Assembly: GCA_036417435.1 (NCBI GenBank)
Contig: CM070918.1
Coordinates: 31,007,523 to 31,071,522 of the forward strand
DNA: 64,000 nucleotides
Source: Inia geoffrensis
Lineage: Eukaryota > Chordata > Mammalia > Artiodactyla > Iniidae
Reading direction: 5' to 3'
Position 1 is the stretch's first letter. Every line of letters begins with the position of its first letter. The position numbers were made by a program, and so were the translations under genes. Positions 12,370-23,868 of this stretch are shown in pieces. The notes beneath the pieces were generated by a model that was not told the DNA's origin, ran no database searches, and worked only from the letters and a program-made list of their open reading frames with translations.

Positions 12370-12500
12370 TTCCACCTGCTAGACACTTTACTTATATTAT
12401 CTCATTTAATCCCAACAACAACTTACAACACACAGAAGCATTATCTCCATTTTATATGAGCCCATGAATCAATTGAGTTGTGTAACATTTATAACCACAT
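12370..12500 (-). mobile_element. MIR SINE fragment
   Basis: The run actttacttatattatctca, then tttaatcccaacaacaactt, then ttatctccattttatatgag follows the complement of the MIR core in order, diverged. Confidence 0.65.
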
Positions 12501-13429
12501 GTAGAGTGATGAGGTCAACATTCACATCCTGACTTGCGGGGCGCCAGGTCCTCTGCTCATCCCAAAATACAGCCTCATAAGGTCCCCCACAGCCCTGATC
12601 AAGTGCCTTGCACACAGTGGGTATTACACAAATGTGCACTAAATGAATGAACAGATGTTGACTCAGCAGGACCATTTAAAATATCTTAAAAATAGCAGAG
12701 GAGGGTAAGAAAATCAGATCCTCTGAGCCCAAGCTATTTGCGCCTCTACAATTGCAGCAAAAGCATCTAAACAGCACGTTTGTTAGTGGTCTGTGGGTTA
12801 ATTAGTAGGTGCATGCTTGCTTTGGTGGAAATGAGACCTCATTATCCTTTTTTATTTCAAGTCTGACATTTATGAAAGGTGAACAGATATCTTATCTAAG
12901 AGCAGCCAGCCACGGCAGGGCTCCTGCCTTGACAAAAATACATCTAATTCTTGTTTTCCTGGGAGTCTACACTGTTGGATTTTTTGGCAAGACTTTTTTG
13001 AAAACATGACACTTGGGCTTGCAGATGGGAGGTGGCGATCTGGCAGCTCCATCAAAGCTGCAGAAGGGGAGGGGCTTCTCTCTGGACAGTGACCTCTCTG
13101 GCCCTGGCCCAGGGGCTGCTTTCCCGCCTTGAGACCCTTGACTGGCTAAGGAGCAGGACACTGCTGCAAAACCTGCTGGGTGCCCTCTATGTGCATGTCT
13201 GAATTTAGGAGGGGGTCAAGTTCAAAGGCCCTTGGGGGCTTGAACAGGGAGGGGGCAGATCAGACCACGACTGCCACTTACCTTTTGCTGCCTGGCTGGA
13301 CCACCCTAGGACTTTCTCGGAAGAGTCTTCAGTTGTCTTTTCTTCCACAAATTGGAGCTTCCCTGTTTTGCTCTGAGCTTCTAGATAACTTTCCCCAAGG
13401 AGTGAGTTTTCAGAGCTGATGATAATGGT
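12501..13429. other. Unique non-coding sequence
   Basis: No exon or clear repeat is seen. Around 12597-12655 a stretch like gccttgcacacagtgggtat resembles the shared MIR/L2 3' tail, but is too short to delimit. Confidence 0.5.
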
Positions 13430-13870
13430 AAAAATAGCTCACATTTACTGAGTATATATTTTGGCCTTTCTGAAGGCCATGAATTCCCCCAGCAATGCCA
13501 CGAAGGAAACTAATTATGCTAGTGGTAAAGCTATAGCGGTCTCCTGACCTGGTGATAGCCCTCGTGTGAATACAGCTGTCAAAACTCATCCAAGTGTACA
13601 ACTCAGATGGGTGTGCTTTCTTGCACCTAAGTTATACCTCCGTAAAGTTGATTTAAAAATTATATGAACACTCATGTGTTCTTCCTGCATGCAGGACTTC
13701 CTGGGTGGCAAAGCATGATTCTAAACGCTTTATGTGTGCTGTCCCACAGAATCCTCGCTACAGCCCTGTGAGGTTGGCGTTATCAATATTCCCACGAAGA
13801 AAGGGAGGCACAGGAAAGTTGAGAAGTTGCCTGAAGTCACATTGTTATCAAATGGGACAGCTGGGACCTG
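13430..13870 (-). mobile_element. MIR SINE split by an inserted L1 3' end
   Basis: The left piece (13430-13466, tagctcacatttactgag) and the right piece (13690-13870, from gattctaaacgctttatg through aatcctcgctacagccctgt to gggacctgaactcactaag) are successive parts of one minus-strand MIR. The roughly 220 bases between them hold the L1 3' end listed next. This fixes the order: MIR first, L1 later. Confidence 0.7.
13500..13665 (+). mobile_element. L1M 3'-terminal fragment inside a MIR
   Basis: The words agcggtctcctgacctggtg, acagctgtcaaaactcatcc and ttatacctccgtaaagttga followed by TTTAAAAATT follow the 3' terminus of old L1M elements on the plus strand. The 5' boundary is approximate. Confidence 0.65.
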
Positions 13871-14022
13871 AACTCACTAAGCAAGACTCTACTGAGTTCA
13901 TGAGCTTTCCTGGGTCATGAAGCCCTTCGAGAAACTACTGGAAACTGTGGCTCCTAGAAATCCCAAGTGAATAACTTCTGTCCTGGATAAAATGTTCTCA
14001 TGAAAGAAGTAACCAGTGGTTT

Positions 14023-14044
14023 GTCTTGTCTGTCTGTCTGTCTT
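14023..14044. repeat. (TCTG)n tetranucleotide run
   Basis: About five TCTG units (tgtctgtctgtctgtct). Confidence 0.85.
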
Positions 14045-14130
14045 TGTTGATGTGTCCCTCGTGCCTGATACTTAATAGTGGCTCAATAAATCCATGTTCA
14101 ATGGAGTGAATGGGCAGCATCTCAGGTGGC

Positions 14131-14245
14131 AGGGTGGTTAAGATGGTTAATTTTACGTGTCAAGTTGACTGGGCTAAGGGATGCCCAGGTAGCTGGTAAA
14201 ATGTTATCTCTGGATGTGTCTGTGAGGGTGCGCTTTTCATGCATT
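14131..14245 (+). mobile_element. MaLR/LTR-like repeat, 5' fragment
   Basis: The phrases ggttaattttacgtgtcaag, ttgactgggctaagggatgc and tctggatgtgtctgtgaggg are the opening of the LTR-like repeat whose longer minus-strand copy sits at 16922-17378. The fragment stops where a MIR begins. Confidence 0.65.
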
Positions 14246-14254
14246 CATTCAATG

Positions 14255-14392
14255 AATGCGCTATCAGGTAGGTACTGTTTTTCTTTTCTATTTTGCAGAG
14301 AGGAAAGTGAGGGATGGTGAGGTTAGGTAACTGGTCCCAACTCACACTTGGGATTGATGTTAGAGGTGGGGCAGGCCCCATCTGTGGAGGCC
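14255..14392 (-). mobile_element. MIR SINE fragment
   Basis: The stretch ggtaggtactgtttttcttt, then ttttgcagagaggaaagtga, then gaggttaggtaactggtccc is the complement of the MIR core. Confidence 0.65.
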
Positions 14393-16109
14393 ACAATAAT
14401 TAACTTGTCTCTTTCCCCAGGTTAAAGCCCATTGTGCCTTTTAGTCTCTGGGTGCTAAGCTGGGGGATTACAGGAAAGAAGGGGACCACATGGAAAAGAA
14501 GATGGTCTAGAGTGGAAAAGGAAGCAGAGACCCCCTGAAGTCATTGGGGGCTCTGGGGAGAGTCTGAGCAACAGAGAAATCCTTAAGAGAAACTGAATCT
14601 GTGTTATTAGGAAGATCAAAACTAAGTGACCGTTCCCTAGGATTCAAGCTTGGAAATTATCTTTCTCCACAGAGGAGAATTGAGGTATTGATTGCATTTA
14701 TTTTCTCATGATACAAAAGGTAAATGAATCCTTTTAGCGCAGAAAACATTTTTTATTACATTCTGAGTAATTTCCTTTGAAAAAGAAAAACATTTTTTAA
14801 AGCCACTGGCACTAAAACTAGATTCACATCACCCCAACCCCCTTCCCACATCTTAGATGGGAAAGTGTGTCATTTTCTTGCATAATCTGATTCCCAGTGA
14901 TTCCTTGTTTACAGTTTGTATTTGGTATTTCCTTACGCAGGCAAGAATTAATACACTCAGGCATGGAAGAAATAAGCTAAATTATTTCTACTGCTTCTCT
15001 TTAGGACATACAATATGTCTTCTTTAAGTCTCAATGACATGCAAAACAGTCGGGGAAAAACACAAATAAATACCTATGGAAACAGAGACAAATATCTGTG
15101 CTGCTGAGCGTGCCTCTGTTCTGCTCCCTGGATCCTACAGGGGGTTGGGCAGGTCTCGGACTCAGTCTGGAGCTGGTCTGCCCCATCAGATGCTAGCTCA
15201 CCTCGGCAGGCATTGTTGGTGAGCCTCCCAGCTGAGCTGAAAGCAAAAGAAGTATCCAGATGCGCAGGCTGTCTGCACATCTGGGGAGGGTGGCTCCTCG
15301 TGGGGAAGAGCCCTAGTTATTCTCAGCCTCTTCCATTTCCAACCTAGAGAGCTGCCAGCCAACTCTGGGGTGTGCAAATAATCTGAAGATGGTTTCTGTG
15401 TGCTAATTTACCAGCTGGTCTATCAGAGGATGGAGCGTGATTTCAAACCCCACTTGCCCCTTTTAAAAGCCTCCCAGGTTAGCACAGCCTCCTTAAATTT
15501 AAGGTTGATCCCACACTTCCACGACCCAGAGAGCAATCACCTCCTTAAGCTTACACCTTTACACCCTGGCCACCTCTTTGGCCTCAACCTCCTCTGAGCC
15601 CTGAGACTCCTCTATGTGTGAAGTGACTGCAAATTCTTGTGTAAACTTCTCCTTTCCAGTACTCTTTTCCTGGAGATCTGAACACCTCACATTTTGCTCA
15701 CTTACATTACAATAAACAGCTCTATATATGTGATATCTGTTTAGAAATATGTTACCCTTTTTTAATTCTTATGTCACCTATGACTCTTTTGTAGCCATCA
15801 TTCTAAGAAAAACACAGAAGTTTTTTCATTTAATGCAGAGATGAAATAGATAGCATATCTTTGATAGGGATTAGCAAGTGTGGCAGTAACAAGGCTGTAA
15901 AGTTTGACCTTATGAATCCAGAATATGATGGCCGCTGGGAACTTGAGGCCTCCTGCCTCCCTGGCCTGCTCTCTTTGAAGAGATGAACTGGCTTTATTTT
16001 CACTCCAACTCAAATAAAGTTTCTCCCTCATCATCTGTTGGTAGGTCTCAGGCTCAGAGGACAGTGGACCTTACACAGCTAGAGGTCATAATGAAGCTGA
16101 ATTGAAAAA
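14393..16109. other. Unique non-coding sequence
   Basis: No gene is seen. The part about 14640-14830 (AT-rich with tgattgcatttattttctca) has no repeat match and could be conserved. The 78-residue minus frame at 15798-16034 matches no protein I recognise. Confidence 0.5.
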
Positions 16110-16790
16110 TGACAGCAGCTTACTGAACCTTTACCAGGCGCCAGCCCTGTTCTAAGCCATCACTTATTTACTCCTTCCCCCCAGAACCCATCTGGGATCC
16201 AGGTAAGAAGGGCCTCTGATCTGGGCCCTGCGTGCATGCTTGAGTATATTTGTACATATTCTACCCACAGACTCCTTTACAGTCTGTGCCCCTCCCCGTG
16301 GTGAGGACATTCTGAACCAATGGATATGTCCATGTGGAACTCACGTCCCCTCTTCTAGACCACACTCGGGGTGCCCAGACCTCAGAATGTCTTGCTTACA
16401 GGCTGCACACGCCTCTTTCCTGGGTCTGTCCTCTCAAAGTGGGATGTCCCACCAGCAAGCGCTCCCAGGTCTAGAAGTGGCTGTCCACTAGGGTAGGGGT
16501 GGGCTTGGGGTTGTGGGATGGATGGAGCAGGGAGCGGTAGATCACACGCATGATGGCCCCTTGTATGTTCTTCCTTCAGCCCGGCAAATACTAAGAGTGG
16601 GACCACTCACCACAACACTGTGATGTTTTCTTATCATTATCTCCATTTTGCAGAAAAGGAAGCTGAGACCCAGAAGAGTCAATTAACTTCTCCAAATGTA
16701 CAAATTGAGTGAATGGGGGCGTCCAGATTGTATCTTGGACAGTACGGCTTCAGGATCCCCAGCTTTACCCACTGTTCCATGTCATACCCT
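16110..16790 (-). mobile_element. MIR SINE interrupted by about 430 bases
   Basis: The left piece at about 16110-16175 (cctttaccaggcgccagccc, ttctaagccatcacttattt) continues in the right piece at about 16605-16790 (cacaacactgtgatgttttc, atctccattttgcagaaaag, gaagctgagacccagaagag). Together they give the complement of one MIR in correct order. The segment between them (about 16176-16604) is not recognised. Confidence 0.6.
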
Positions 16791-16921
16791 TGAAGAGCTA
16801 TGATCTCACTCTTGAGATTACTGCCACCTGGTAATGCACTATCACAATCTAGCGGGGAGACTGTGACAGCTACCCCAGAGGGAGCAGCAGCTGCCCCTGA
16901 GGGCTTCTGGAGACCAGGCTC

Positions 16922-17378
16922 TGTATATATGTGAAGAAATTTAGTATAATAAGATATCGGCTCACATGATTATGGAGGCTAAGAAGTCCCACCATCTGCC
17001 ATTGCAAGCTGGAGACCCAGGAAAGCTCGTGGTATAGGTTGAAGGCCTGAGACTAGGAGAGCCAATGGTGAGATTCCATTGGGTCTGAAGGCTTGAGATC
17101 CAGGAGCACTGAGGGCAGGAGAAAATCTATTCTTAGCTCAACCAGTCAAGCAGAACTAATTCAACCTTCCTCTGCATTTTCGTTTCATTCAAGCCCTCAA
17201 CACATAGGATGGTGCCCACCCATACTGGGGAGGGCCATCTTCTTTACTCAGTTCACCAATTCAAATGCTAATCTCTTCTGAAACCCCCTTACAAATACAG
17301 CCAGGGATAATGGTTAGCCAGCTATCTGGGTATCCTGTGATCCGGTCGATTTGACACATAAAATTAACCATCACAAAC
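16922..17378 (-). mobile_element. MaLR/LTR-like repeat, near full length
   Basis: Read on the minus strand it starts tgtgatggttaattttatgt, continues with gctggctaaccattatccct and gaggaaggttgaattagttc, and ends past ctccataatcatgtgagccg. The plus-strand fragment at 14131 shares the opening. It is an LTR-class repeat by its TG start and layout; no coding part is present. The exact subfamily is not assigned. Confidence 0.6.
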
Positions 17379-17572
17379 AGTCAGAACAACCTTAGCCTTG
17401 AAGTAGGGTGCTGAAGGTCTACTACTTGCTTGATTGTGGGTTGATCCTGCAGGTCAAGGGGGACTGGTCAGTAGCTGAAAGCATGAGAGGGCACTAGGGG
17501 GACTCTCTGACCTCACCAAGTATGGGACCTTCAATCAGTAGTAAAGAATGAGATGAACTAGACCTAGACCTG

Positions 17573-17671
17573 CACCACTCACATATCAAGTGCTCAATAA
17601 CCGCATGTAGCTGGCAGCTACCGTGCTGGACATTTCAATCACTGCGGAAGCTTCCGCTGAGTGCACTGCCC
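17573..17671 (+). mobile_element. hAT-type (MER1 group) DNA transposon fragment
   Basis: The phrases cacatatcaagtgctcaata and accgcatgtagctggcagct are the 3' part of the same non-autonomous transposon family seen more fully at 53144-53445. Confidence 0.6.
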
Positions 17672-17999
17672 GGGACAATCTTTGAGTGGCCTTTGTTCAT
17701 ATTACTGATGTTGAAAGGACAAGTTGTCAACCTTGGTGCCTTGCTTCCAAAAGTGAGATAATCTTTCTGTGTATCAAAATAGGGTTACGGTTCTGTATTC
17801 AATGTATTTGCAAAATTTTGATTAAACAAGTTACACTGTGTTCTTGATTTTTAAGGTTTTTCATATGCTAACGTACATTTCAATTGTCCAAAAGGGAGCC
17901 AGGGAAGGTAATGTTTTCCAACTTATTTGGACCATATTTTTCCTTTTCTCCCCCAAATATTTATTGGGTCTGGTGCTCCCTCTATGAGTCTAACCAATC

Positions 18000-18396
18000 A
18001 GAAAATGCCTCTTCAGAGGATGAACGTGGAACCAAACTTATTGAAACTCTTGTTTCTTGGGAAAGCCAGCTGCCATGTGAGAAGTTGGAGCACCCTGTGA
18101 CCTGCAGGCTGGAGAGGCCACCTGTGTTCTGGTTGACACTCCAGATGAACTCCCAAGGAACAGTCACTCCACTGGACACATGAGGAAGCTGTCTTGGTCC
18201 CTCCATCAAGCCCAGACATTCACTGAACACTTCTGTGTCACATCAGTTGCTGCCCAGAAAAATTATCCAACTACATGTTGCTCAAATTTCTGACTTAAAG
18301 AATCCAAGAAATAAATTAAAACAATGTCGCTGTAAGCCACTGAGTTTTGGCTTAAAGCAATGCTCTTTCTGATGTAATGAAAATAACCAGAACAGA
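18000..18396 (+). mobile_element. MLT1-type MaLR LTR
   Basis: The phrases gccatgtgagaagttggagc, caggctggagaggccacctg, atccaagaaataaattaaaa and the tail gtaagccactgagttttggc are the internal and 3' landmarks of MLT1 LTRs. It is a solitary LTR; no internal retroviral coding sequence lies beside it. The 5' end is uncertain because the first part is strongly diverged. Confidence 0.75.
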
Positions 18397-18571
18397 ATTT
18401 CTCCAGCAAGGAATTAACAGAGTGAACATATCAGTCACCTATCTGTAGCCTAGAGTTTCGTTTCAGTCCTCAAAAGAAAAACCAAACCAAACAAAAATTA
18501 CCAAATATTGATTGTTACAAAGAGGGAGCTGGACTCTGAAGGAAAAATCGTGCTAGGTGGCAAATCCTAAC
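18397..18571. other. Short unique spacer
   Basis: This spacer lies between two LTR-class repeats and contains an A/C-rich stretch (aaaaaccaaaccaaacaaaa). No other feature is seen. Confidence 0.5.
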
Positions 18572-19124
18572 TGTATTAGTTATCTGCTGCTGCATAACAA
18601 ATTACCCCCAAACTTACTGGCTTAAAGGAAACAAATATTATCTTATGGTTTCAGGAGGTCAGAGATCTGGGTGTAGCTTAGATGGTGCTCTGGCTCAGTG
18701 TCTCCTGGGGGTTTCCATCATGGTTTCAGCAGAGGCTGCTGTCATCTCAAGACTCAACTGGGGAAGGATCCCCTTCCCAGCTCACTCATGTGGTTGTTGG
18801 GAGGCCTCAGTTCCTCCCTAGCTATTGGCCGAAGGCCCCTTAGGTTCCTAGCCCTGGGGACTTCTCTATAGGGCAGCTTACAACATGACAACTGGCTTCT
18901 ACAGAGCAAGCCAGTGCGAGGCCAAGAGAAGGGGAGCAAGGTGGAAATCGCAATCTTTTGAAACCTAGCTTCAGAAAAGACTTCTCATCATTTTTGCCGT
19001 ATTCTATTCATTAGAAGCAAATTACTAGGTCCATTGCATACTCATGGGGAGGGGATTATACCAGGGCATGAATAGTATGAGGTGGGGATCATTGGAGACC
19101 GTCTTAGAAGATACCTACCACATT
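18572..19124 (+). mobile_element. LTR-like mammalian repeat with TG...CA ends
   Basis: It begins tgtattagttatctgctgct, then gcataacaaattacccccaa, and ends gatacctaccaca, about 550 bases. The TG start and CA end plus length suggest a solitary LTR. The copy at 44273-44990 is a second member. The 61-residue minus frame inside is not a gene. Confidence 0.65.
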
Positions 19125-19706
19125 GACCTTCCACATAGTTAATGGGGTCAGGTTGCAGCCTTACCTGATGGCCAACAAGCTTCTTATATTGATACGGCAA
19201 AAAGCAGTGACAACGTTGTATTGAATTGGTTGTGAGCCTAACAAATACAATACAACAAGCCATAATATCTGGTGCCCTAACATAACTACATATCTGCCTC
19301 TTCACCCTCCAGTCCCCATTGCCCTTCCTGCTTGAGGATCATTTTTGCCAAGTTCACATAGCATTATTCTCCAAGGCAGTGACATCCCAAGCTAAACTTT
19401 CCAGGTGGGAGTTTCTAGTAACTCTGCTTTCTCAGAAAACTTCATGTGTGCTCCTTGTGGTCCTTTTGCCAACCACTGGTGTTGATGGACCTGAACAAGT
19501 TATAGGAAACTATCAACCTGAGCCCTGTTCATTACCGATGTGTAGAGGAGCCTAACATTCAATTCATTCATTTATCTGAGCAGCTGTGATATTCTTCCTC
19601 GCAGATCATGGGAAGCAGGATGAAATAATCCACCACACCCAGCAAGAAGAAAAACCTCAGCCTGCACACTGTGAGAGAGCATAATCTCACCCCTCATATT
19701 TATGAG

Positions 19707-19749
19707 TTATGGGTATAAGATTATGGGTATAATTTATGGGTATAAGATT
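19707..19749. repeat. 14-base tandem repeat, three units
   Basis: The units are ttatgggtataaga, ttatgggtataatt and tatgggtataaga in direct succession. Confidence 0.9.
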
Positions 19750-20093
19750 CCTAGGTATCATGAGGATAGCTTCCTATATACTAAAGTGAGTGTAATAAGG
19801 GGAAATCTTAGCCATAGAGTCAAAATAAGCCCCTGAAAAATTCCCTTAAATTTCACAGAAAGTACAGAATACATTGCTTTGTGTACAGGTTCTCGAAAAA
19901 GTCCATCACATTGAATTTTCTTTGTCTCGCCTTGGAAGAGATCATCATGTTGTCAACTGAACCCCAGTTGAAGGAATTGGCTTAGTTGACTGGCCTTATT
20001 CTACCAAGAAAGCTTATTTAGCTATTCTAATAAATACGCCTAAAAAATATGATTGTTTGTCTAATCTACCTTGTGTCAAATCTCCGCAGTCGT

Positions 20094-20127
20094 CCATCCA
20101 TGCATCCATGCATCCATCCACCCGGCC
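20094..20127. repeat. (ATCC)n-like tetranucleotide repeat
   Basis: The run tccatccatgcatccatgca continues with tccatccacc. It degenerates on the right into a CCAGCTAG-type repeat. Confidence 0.85.
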
Positions 20128-20487
20128 AGCTAGCCAGCCAGTCACTTACTGATTCAACACATGTTTATTGAAGGTCTGCAGCGTATGTGAAGCACAAGCA
20201 GCTATGTTAGGTGGAGCATCACTGCTTTGTTTCCTGCCGAGGTGAGAAGGCACATAGGGTAATTGTGCCTCTACTGCTCCGACTGCCACTGAGATTAGTG
20301 AAGCTAAGGCAAGTCGCAGAAGTCAGGACATCCCTCCTTTCACATCTAATTGCCTCCTGCACCCGCCTTCATTCCAAGCTGTCTCTTTTCCTTCTAAATT
20401 CCTCCTTGAGCTGCAAGGAAGAAAAACAAACAAATAAGCAAATCTCCTTAAAATTGGGGTTGGCAACTTAAAAACCCTTTGCCCAGG

Positions 20488-20710
20488 ACTTCCCAGGTGG
20501 CGCAGTGGCTGAGAGTCCGCCTGCCGATGCAGGGGATGCGGGTTCGTGCCCCGGTCCGGGAAGATCCCACATGCGGTGGAGCGGCTGGGCCCGTGAGCCA
20601 TGGCTGCTGAGCCTGCGTCCGTAGCCTGTGCTCCGCAACGGGAGAGGCCACAGCAGTGAGAGGCCCGTGTACCGCAAAAACAAAACAAAACAAAACAAAA
20701 CAACAAAAAC
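20488..20710 (+). mobile_element. CHR-2 SINE with 16-base target-site duplication
   Basis: This is a full-length copy with head acttcccaggtggcgcagtg and end ggcccgtgtaccgcaaaaac. The tail has become (CAAAA)n. It is flanked by perfect 16-base duplications, aaaccctttgcccagg, at 20472-20487 and 20711-20726. The adjoining caaagggt immediately after the right copy makes a small inverted match to the duplication. Confidence 0.97.
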
Positions 20711-20726
20711 AAACCCTTTGCCCAGG

Positions 20727-21879
20727 CAAAGGGTGTGGAGTGGTGAGATAAACAGACCCTGGAGAGGTGGTCCCTGTACCTCCTGGGCAACCTCCACAAT
20801 GCCTTTCCTGTCAGTTTCTGCCAGAGGTAAGAGGTCCCCCTTAGGGCTTCCTACTGTGCACTGAGCCGTATATTTAAGACCTTCTTGTTGATCCCAAGCC
20901 CTCTAAGTGCTGTCACTGGCTCTCTTTGGGAAAATGTAAAGAGCCCCTGCCACCCCCAGGGTGCTATCCCAAGCCCCAAAAAGAACCTCTGAAGTCTGCT
21001 ACTGCCCTGCAGACATTGCACAGATGGCATATGGCTCGAGCCCAGTGCTGCACCAAAGCCATGCCATTGCCCTGAAACATACAGAATAAAATGGTGGCGG
21101 GAGGGACATGGAGTTTCTGGGTTAATTTCTGACATCGTAGAAATAAGCTGACAGGTATATTCATGAGCCTCTGCATGAAGCTGGTCGACCCCTGTGTGGG
21201 ATCAGCCGTTTGCCTCCCTCTGACACTTGTGGGAGCTAAGGGTCATCGCACGGAGGGGCGTGAATCTGTCACTTTGGCTCCAGCCATGACGCGGCCTCTC
21301 TCCAGTCGCTGGCTGGGCCTTCTGATCTGTGCTCAGAGCTCCGAAGGCCCTTTGGTTTGAACAGGTGCTGAAAGGCAGGGAAAGCCAAAATATTTTGTTC
21401 TTTCTGGGTCACGAACTGTTTGCTGTTGGAAACATCTGCATGGACGGGTGTACGGGCTAAACATAACAGAAGTGCAGCAAACGATGCTAGCAGTCTTTGG
21501 TAGGGAGCCCCCGGAGGACCCCAATAAAGTCAATCTCTTAAGCACAAGCCCGTGGCTTCAAGCCTCAGTGGCAGGCAATGAATTATCCACATTGGTTAAA
21601 AGGGCAAGGTCTCCTCATAACAACATTGCCCATATGCTGTAGCTAAATCAAGCCTGTCCCCAAATATCATTTGGAAAAGGCGTGTGCGTGTGCGTGTGCG
21701 TGTGTGTGTGTTCGGAGTGAGGTGATGATGTGGCTCTGCTTTCAAAAGCAAAAATCACCATAATTAGAGGAAACGCTACAAGTTCATTTCCTCAGAAAAG
21801 AGCAAGTGGAGAGAAGGAGCTTAAAGACTAGATGTTTAGACAGGCCTGAAAGCCCCCTTGTGACCTTGCTCTGATATGT
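20727..21879. other. Unique non-coding sequence
   Basis: No gene or repeat is recognised apart from the GTGTGC microsatellite at 21679-21712. Several short frames of 65-97 residues overlap and none has a known protein pattern. Confidence 0.5.
21679..21712. repeat. (GTGTGC)n/(GT)n microsatellite
   Basis: Repeated GTGTGC hexamers pass into a pure GT run. Confidence 0.92.
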
Positions 21880-22290
21880 AACAAAACATTAATCTTCTTG
21901 CCAGCAATTATAAAGGATACAGTGATGTCGCTGGCTCTCAGTGAGTGAGTAATAGTAATTCCATTGTTCCCCTTTATTTATGCCTTGGCTGTACCAGGCA
22001 GATGAGGTAAGTTGGGGCTTTGATATGTTATTATTCCGCACTGGCAATACATAAAGGGCGCTTACACAAATATCTGTCTGTTTCGGAGGCACTGTTTCAC
22101 ACCTTCTTACAACTTGCGATCAGAGCGTTTCCACATTTTATCATGAAATCATGAAAATCCTCCTGTCGTTTGCATATGAATCATAGCCTTTTAAAAAACC
22201 ACCAGTGTACCCCAGTGACAGGCTTTTGAAATGCCGAAGGGAACAAGGTGTTCGATATTTATTCCTTGAAGGCTGTAACTGGCCAGATAA
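21880..22290. promoter_or_regulatory. Candidate conserved non-coding block
   Basis: There is no repeat match over about 400 bases. Motifs include several TAAT words, an octamer-like tttgcatatgaat at 22169-22181, and a direct repeat tcatgaaa at 22141-22156. The microsatellite and SINE density drops here. These traits are typical of vertebrate developmental enhancers, but the call is an inference without an alignment. Confidence 0.3.
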
Positions 22291-23868
22291 CCCTGCCGAA
22301 TGCTGTTTGCCAGGGGACCGTCCAAGAGTAAACACAAAAGCCTGGGGGTTGGAGGGGTAGGGAGGGACCCTCGGGGCCACGAGGAGGCCAACGATTGCTC
22401 CTTCTCTGGTCGGGAAACAAAATTTGGTGTGGAAGCCTCCATTTGGGAGCAGAGTAGGAAAGATTATGTACCTTGTAATTTTAAGCTAAACCAGAAAGCC
22501 ATCTTTGTCTTTCTAAAATAAAACAAAATCCTTATCCAGAGTTTGGGGCAGTGGCTGTGATTCCTTAAGTGATGACTTTCTCTGTTGTCACCGAGACCTC
22601 TGGCTCACGTTGATTCGGCAAACGGAGGAGAGGCAATGGCTCCTTTTGTGGGATTTGCATCTCAACTGGGGATCTTCCTTTTGTCTGGCCTCCTCTCCTG
22701 GGGACAATTAATAATCTCCCTTGGAATGCGGAGGGAGGGAGGGAAGTTGCCTGACAAAATTGGTGTCTCAGGGGTAGATATGTGCTTGGCCTGAAGATGT
22801 TTTCCCTTGGGGTTTTGTTTCTTAGGAAAATCTCTGAGTATATAGACCGCAAGAAATCAAAGCCATCCTAGTTTCACGAAGGAAGATTTGTTTGGGATGG
22901 AGAAAGAGCCATCTGCAGTTATGGAGGTTATATTTTAGACTTGGCGAAACTCTGTCGCCATAGGCTAGGTCTCTGCCTTTGATCAGCATCTGTGGGTCCC
23001 GGGGACCATGATGACATCCTTTCTCAACAAGCATGGGGGGAGTGGAGGTGCTGCCTTGGGTGAAGGGAGAGAAGGAAAGGAAAGCAGAAGTGTGTTCCCT
23101 CTCTGATGTGGTCAAAGAAAGTGTGATTCTGCACGGAATTCCAAGCTTCAGCCTGTGCCGCTGTGCTGGGCAAAGGAGAGCAGCCAAAGCACTGAGCAGC
23201 TACCCCCAAATCCAGACAGAACCAGACGGCCTAGTCCCAGCCTGAGAGATCTCCTGCCCCGATTTGGTAGAGCAGGAAGCGGAGTGGATGGCAGAGTGAA
23301 GGGCTGCCACAAAGCTGCCAAATTATCCTCTAAGGGAAGCTCTATCTCCCTGCCTGTCCATGTCTCTTGCTGGCTTTTATTCACGGATACTACAAATGCA
23401 GTAGGTTGTGACATACTATTCTTACAGTATTTTGTCCACATCTCAGTAGCATCCTGAAAGATACACAGTTATTTGTAAGTAGCTCTCCAGTGCCTTACAG
23501 CTTGCCCCATTCCACTTAAAATGTGCATCGATTTGTCAGAAATACAGGTGGTGACTTCTAATCCCACCCCTCCCCATTATTTAGAGATAATGAGGCAGTT
23601 TAGGCCCTACTTAATCTCTACCACCCTACCAATCTATCTCTATCACTCATGGCCACCAGAAAACTTTGCTCATGACTAAAGTCTCTTGAATACCTATATC
23701 TCCTCTCAGGCTTGTGTGCTTACTCATCTCACTTCCTTTCACTCAGAAGGATAAAAAGTTTTATTTTATGAATTCACCCTAAACAGTTGGGGATGCCTAC
23801 CTGGAATGCTGTGTTGAGAAGGATTCTGAAGCCTATACTTGACTTGGAGGCAGGGGGACAACGGTGGC
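22291..23868. other. Unique non-coding sequence
   Basis: No repeat or exon is recognised. It has a short G-run tract ggagggagggaggg near 22730-22745. Several 80-120 residue frames overlap on both strands and lack family similarity. Confidence 0.5.

Larger units (their letters stand above)
19125..20471. other. Unique sequence with minor tandem repeats
   Basis: No exon is seen. It includes the 14-base tandem at 19707-19749 and an ATCC-rich stretch at about 20094-20127. Near 20150-20185 a piece (caacacatgtttattgaagg) resembles an old L2/MIR-class repeat. Confidence 0.5.

Noticed and set aside
13682..13698. Remnant of a CHR SINE head (gcaggacttcctgggtggc)
   Set aside because: Only about 15 bases match and no SINE body follows; chance is likely.
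18000..19124. A provirus with two LTRs
   Set aside because: The MLT1-type LTR and the adjacent LTR-like repeat are of different families and no internal coding sequence lies between them.
19707..19749. CRISPR-like repeat array
   Set aside because: The units are directly adjacent with no spacers, and the DNA is mammalian.
20323..20799. 158-residue minus-strand frame
   Set aside because: Most of it is the CHR-2 SINE read in one of its frames; the same peptide words recur at every CHR-2 copy.
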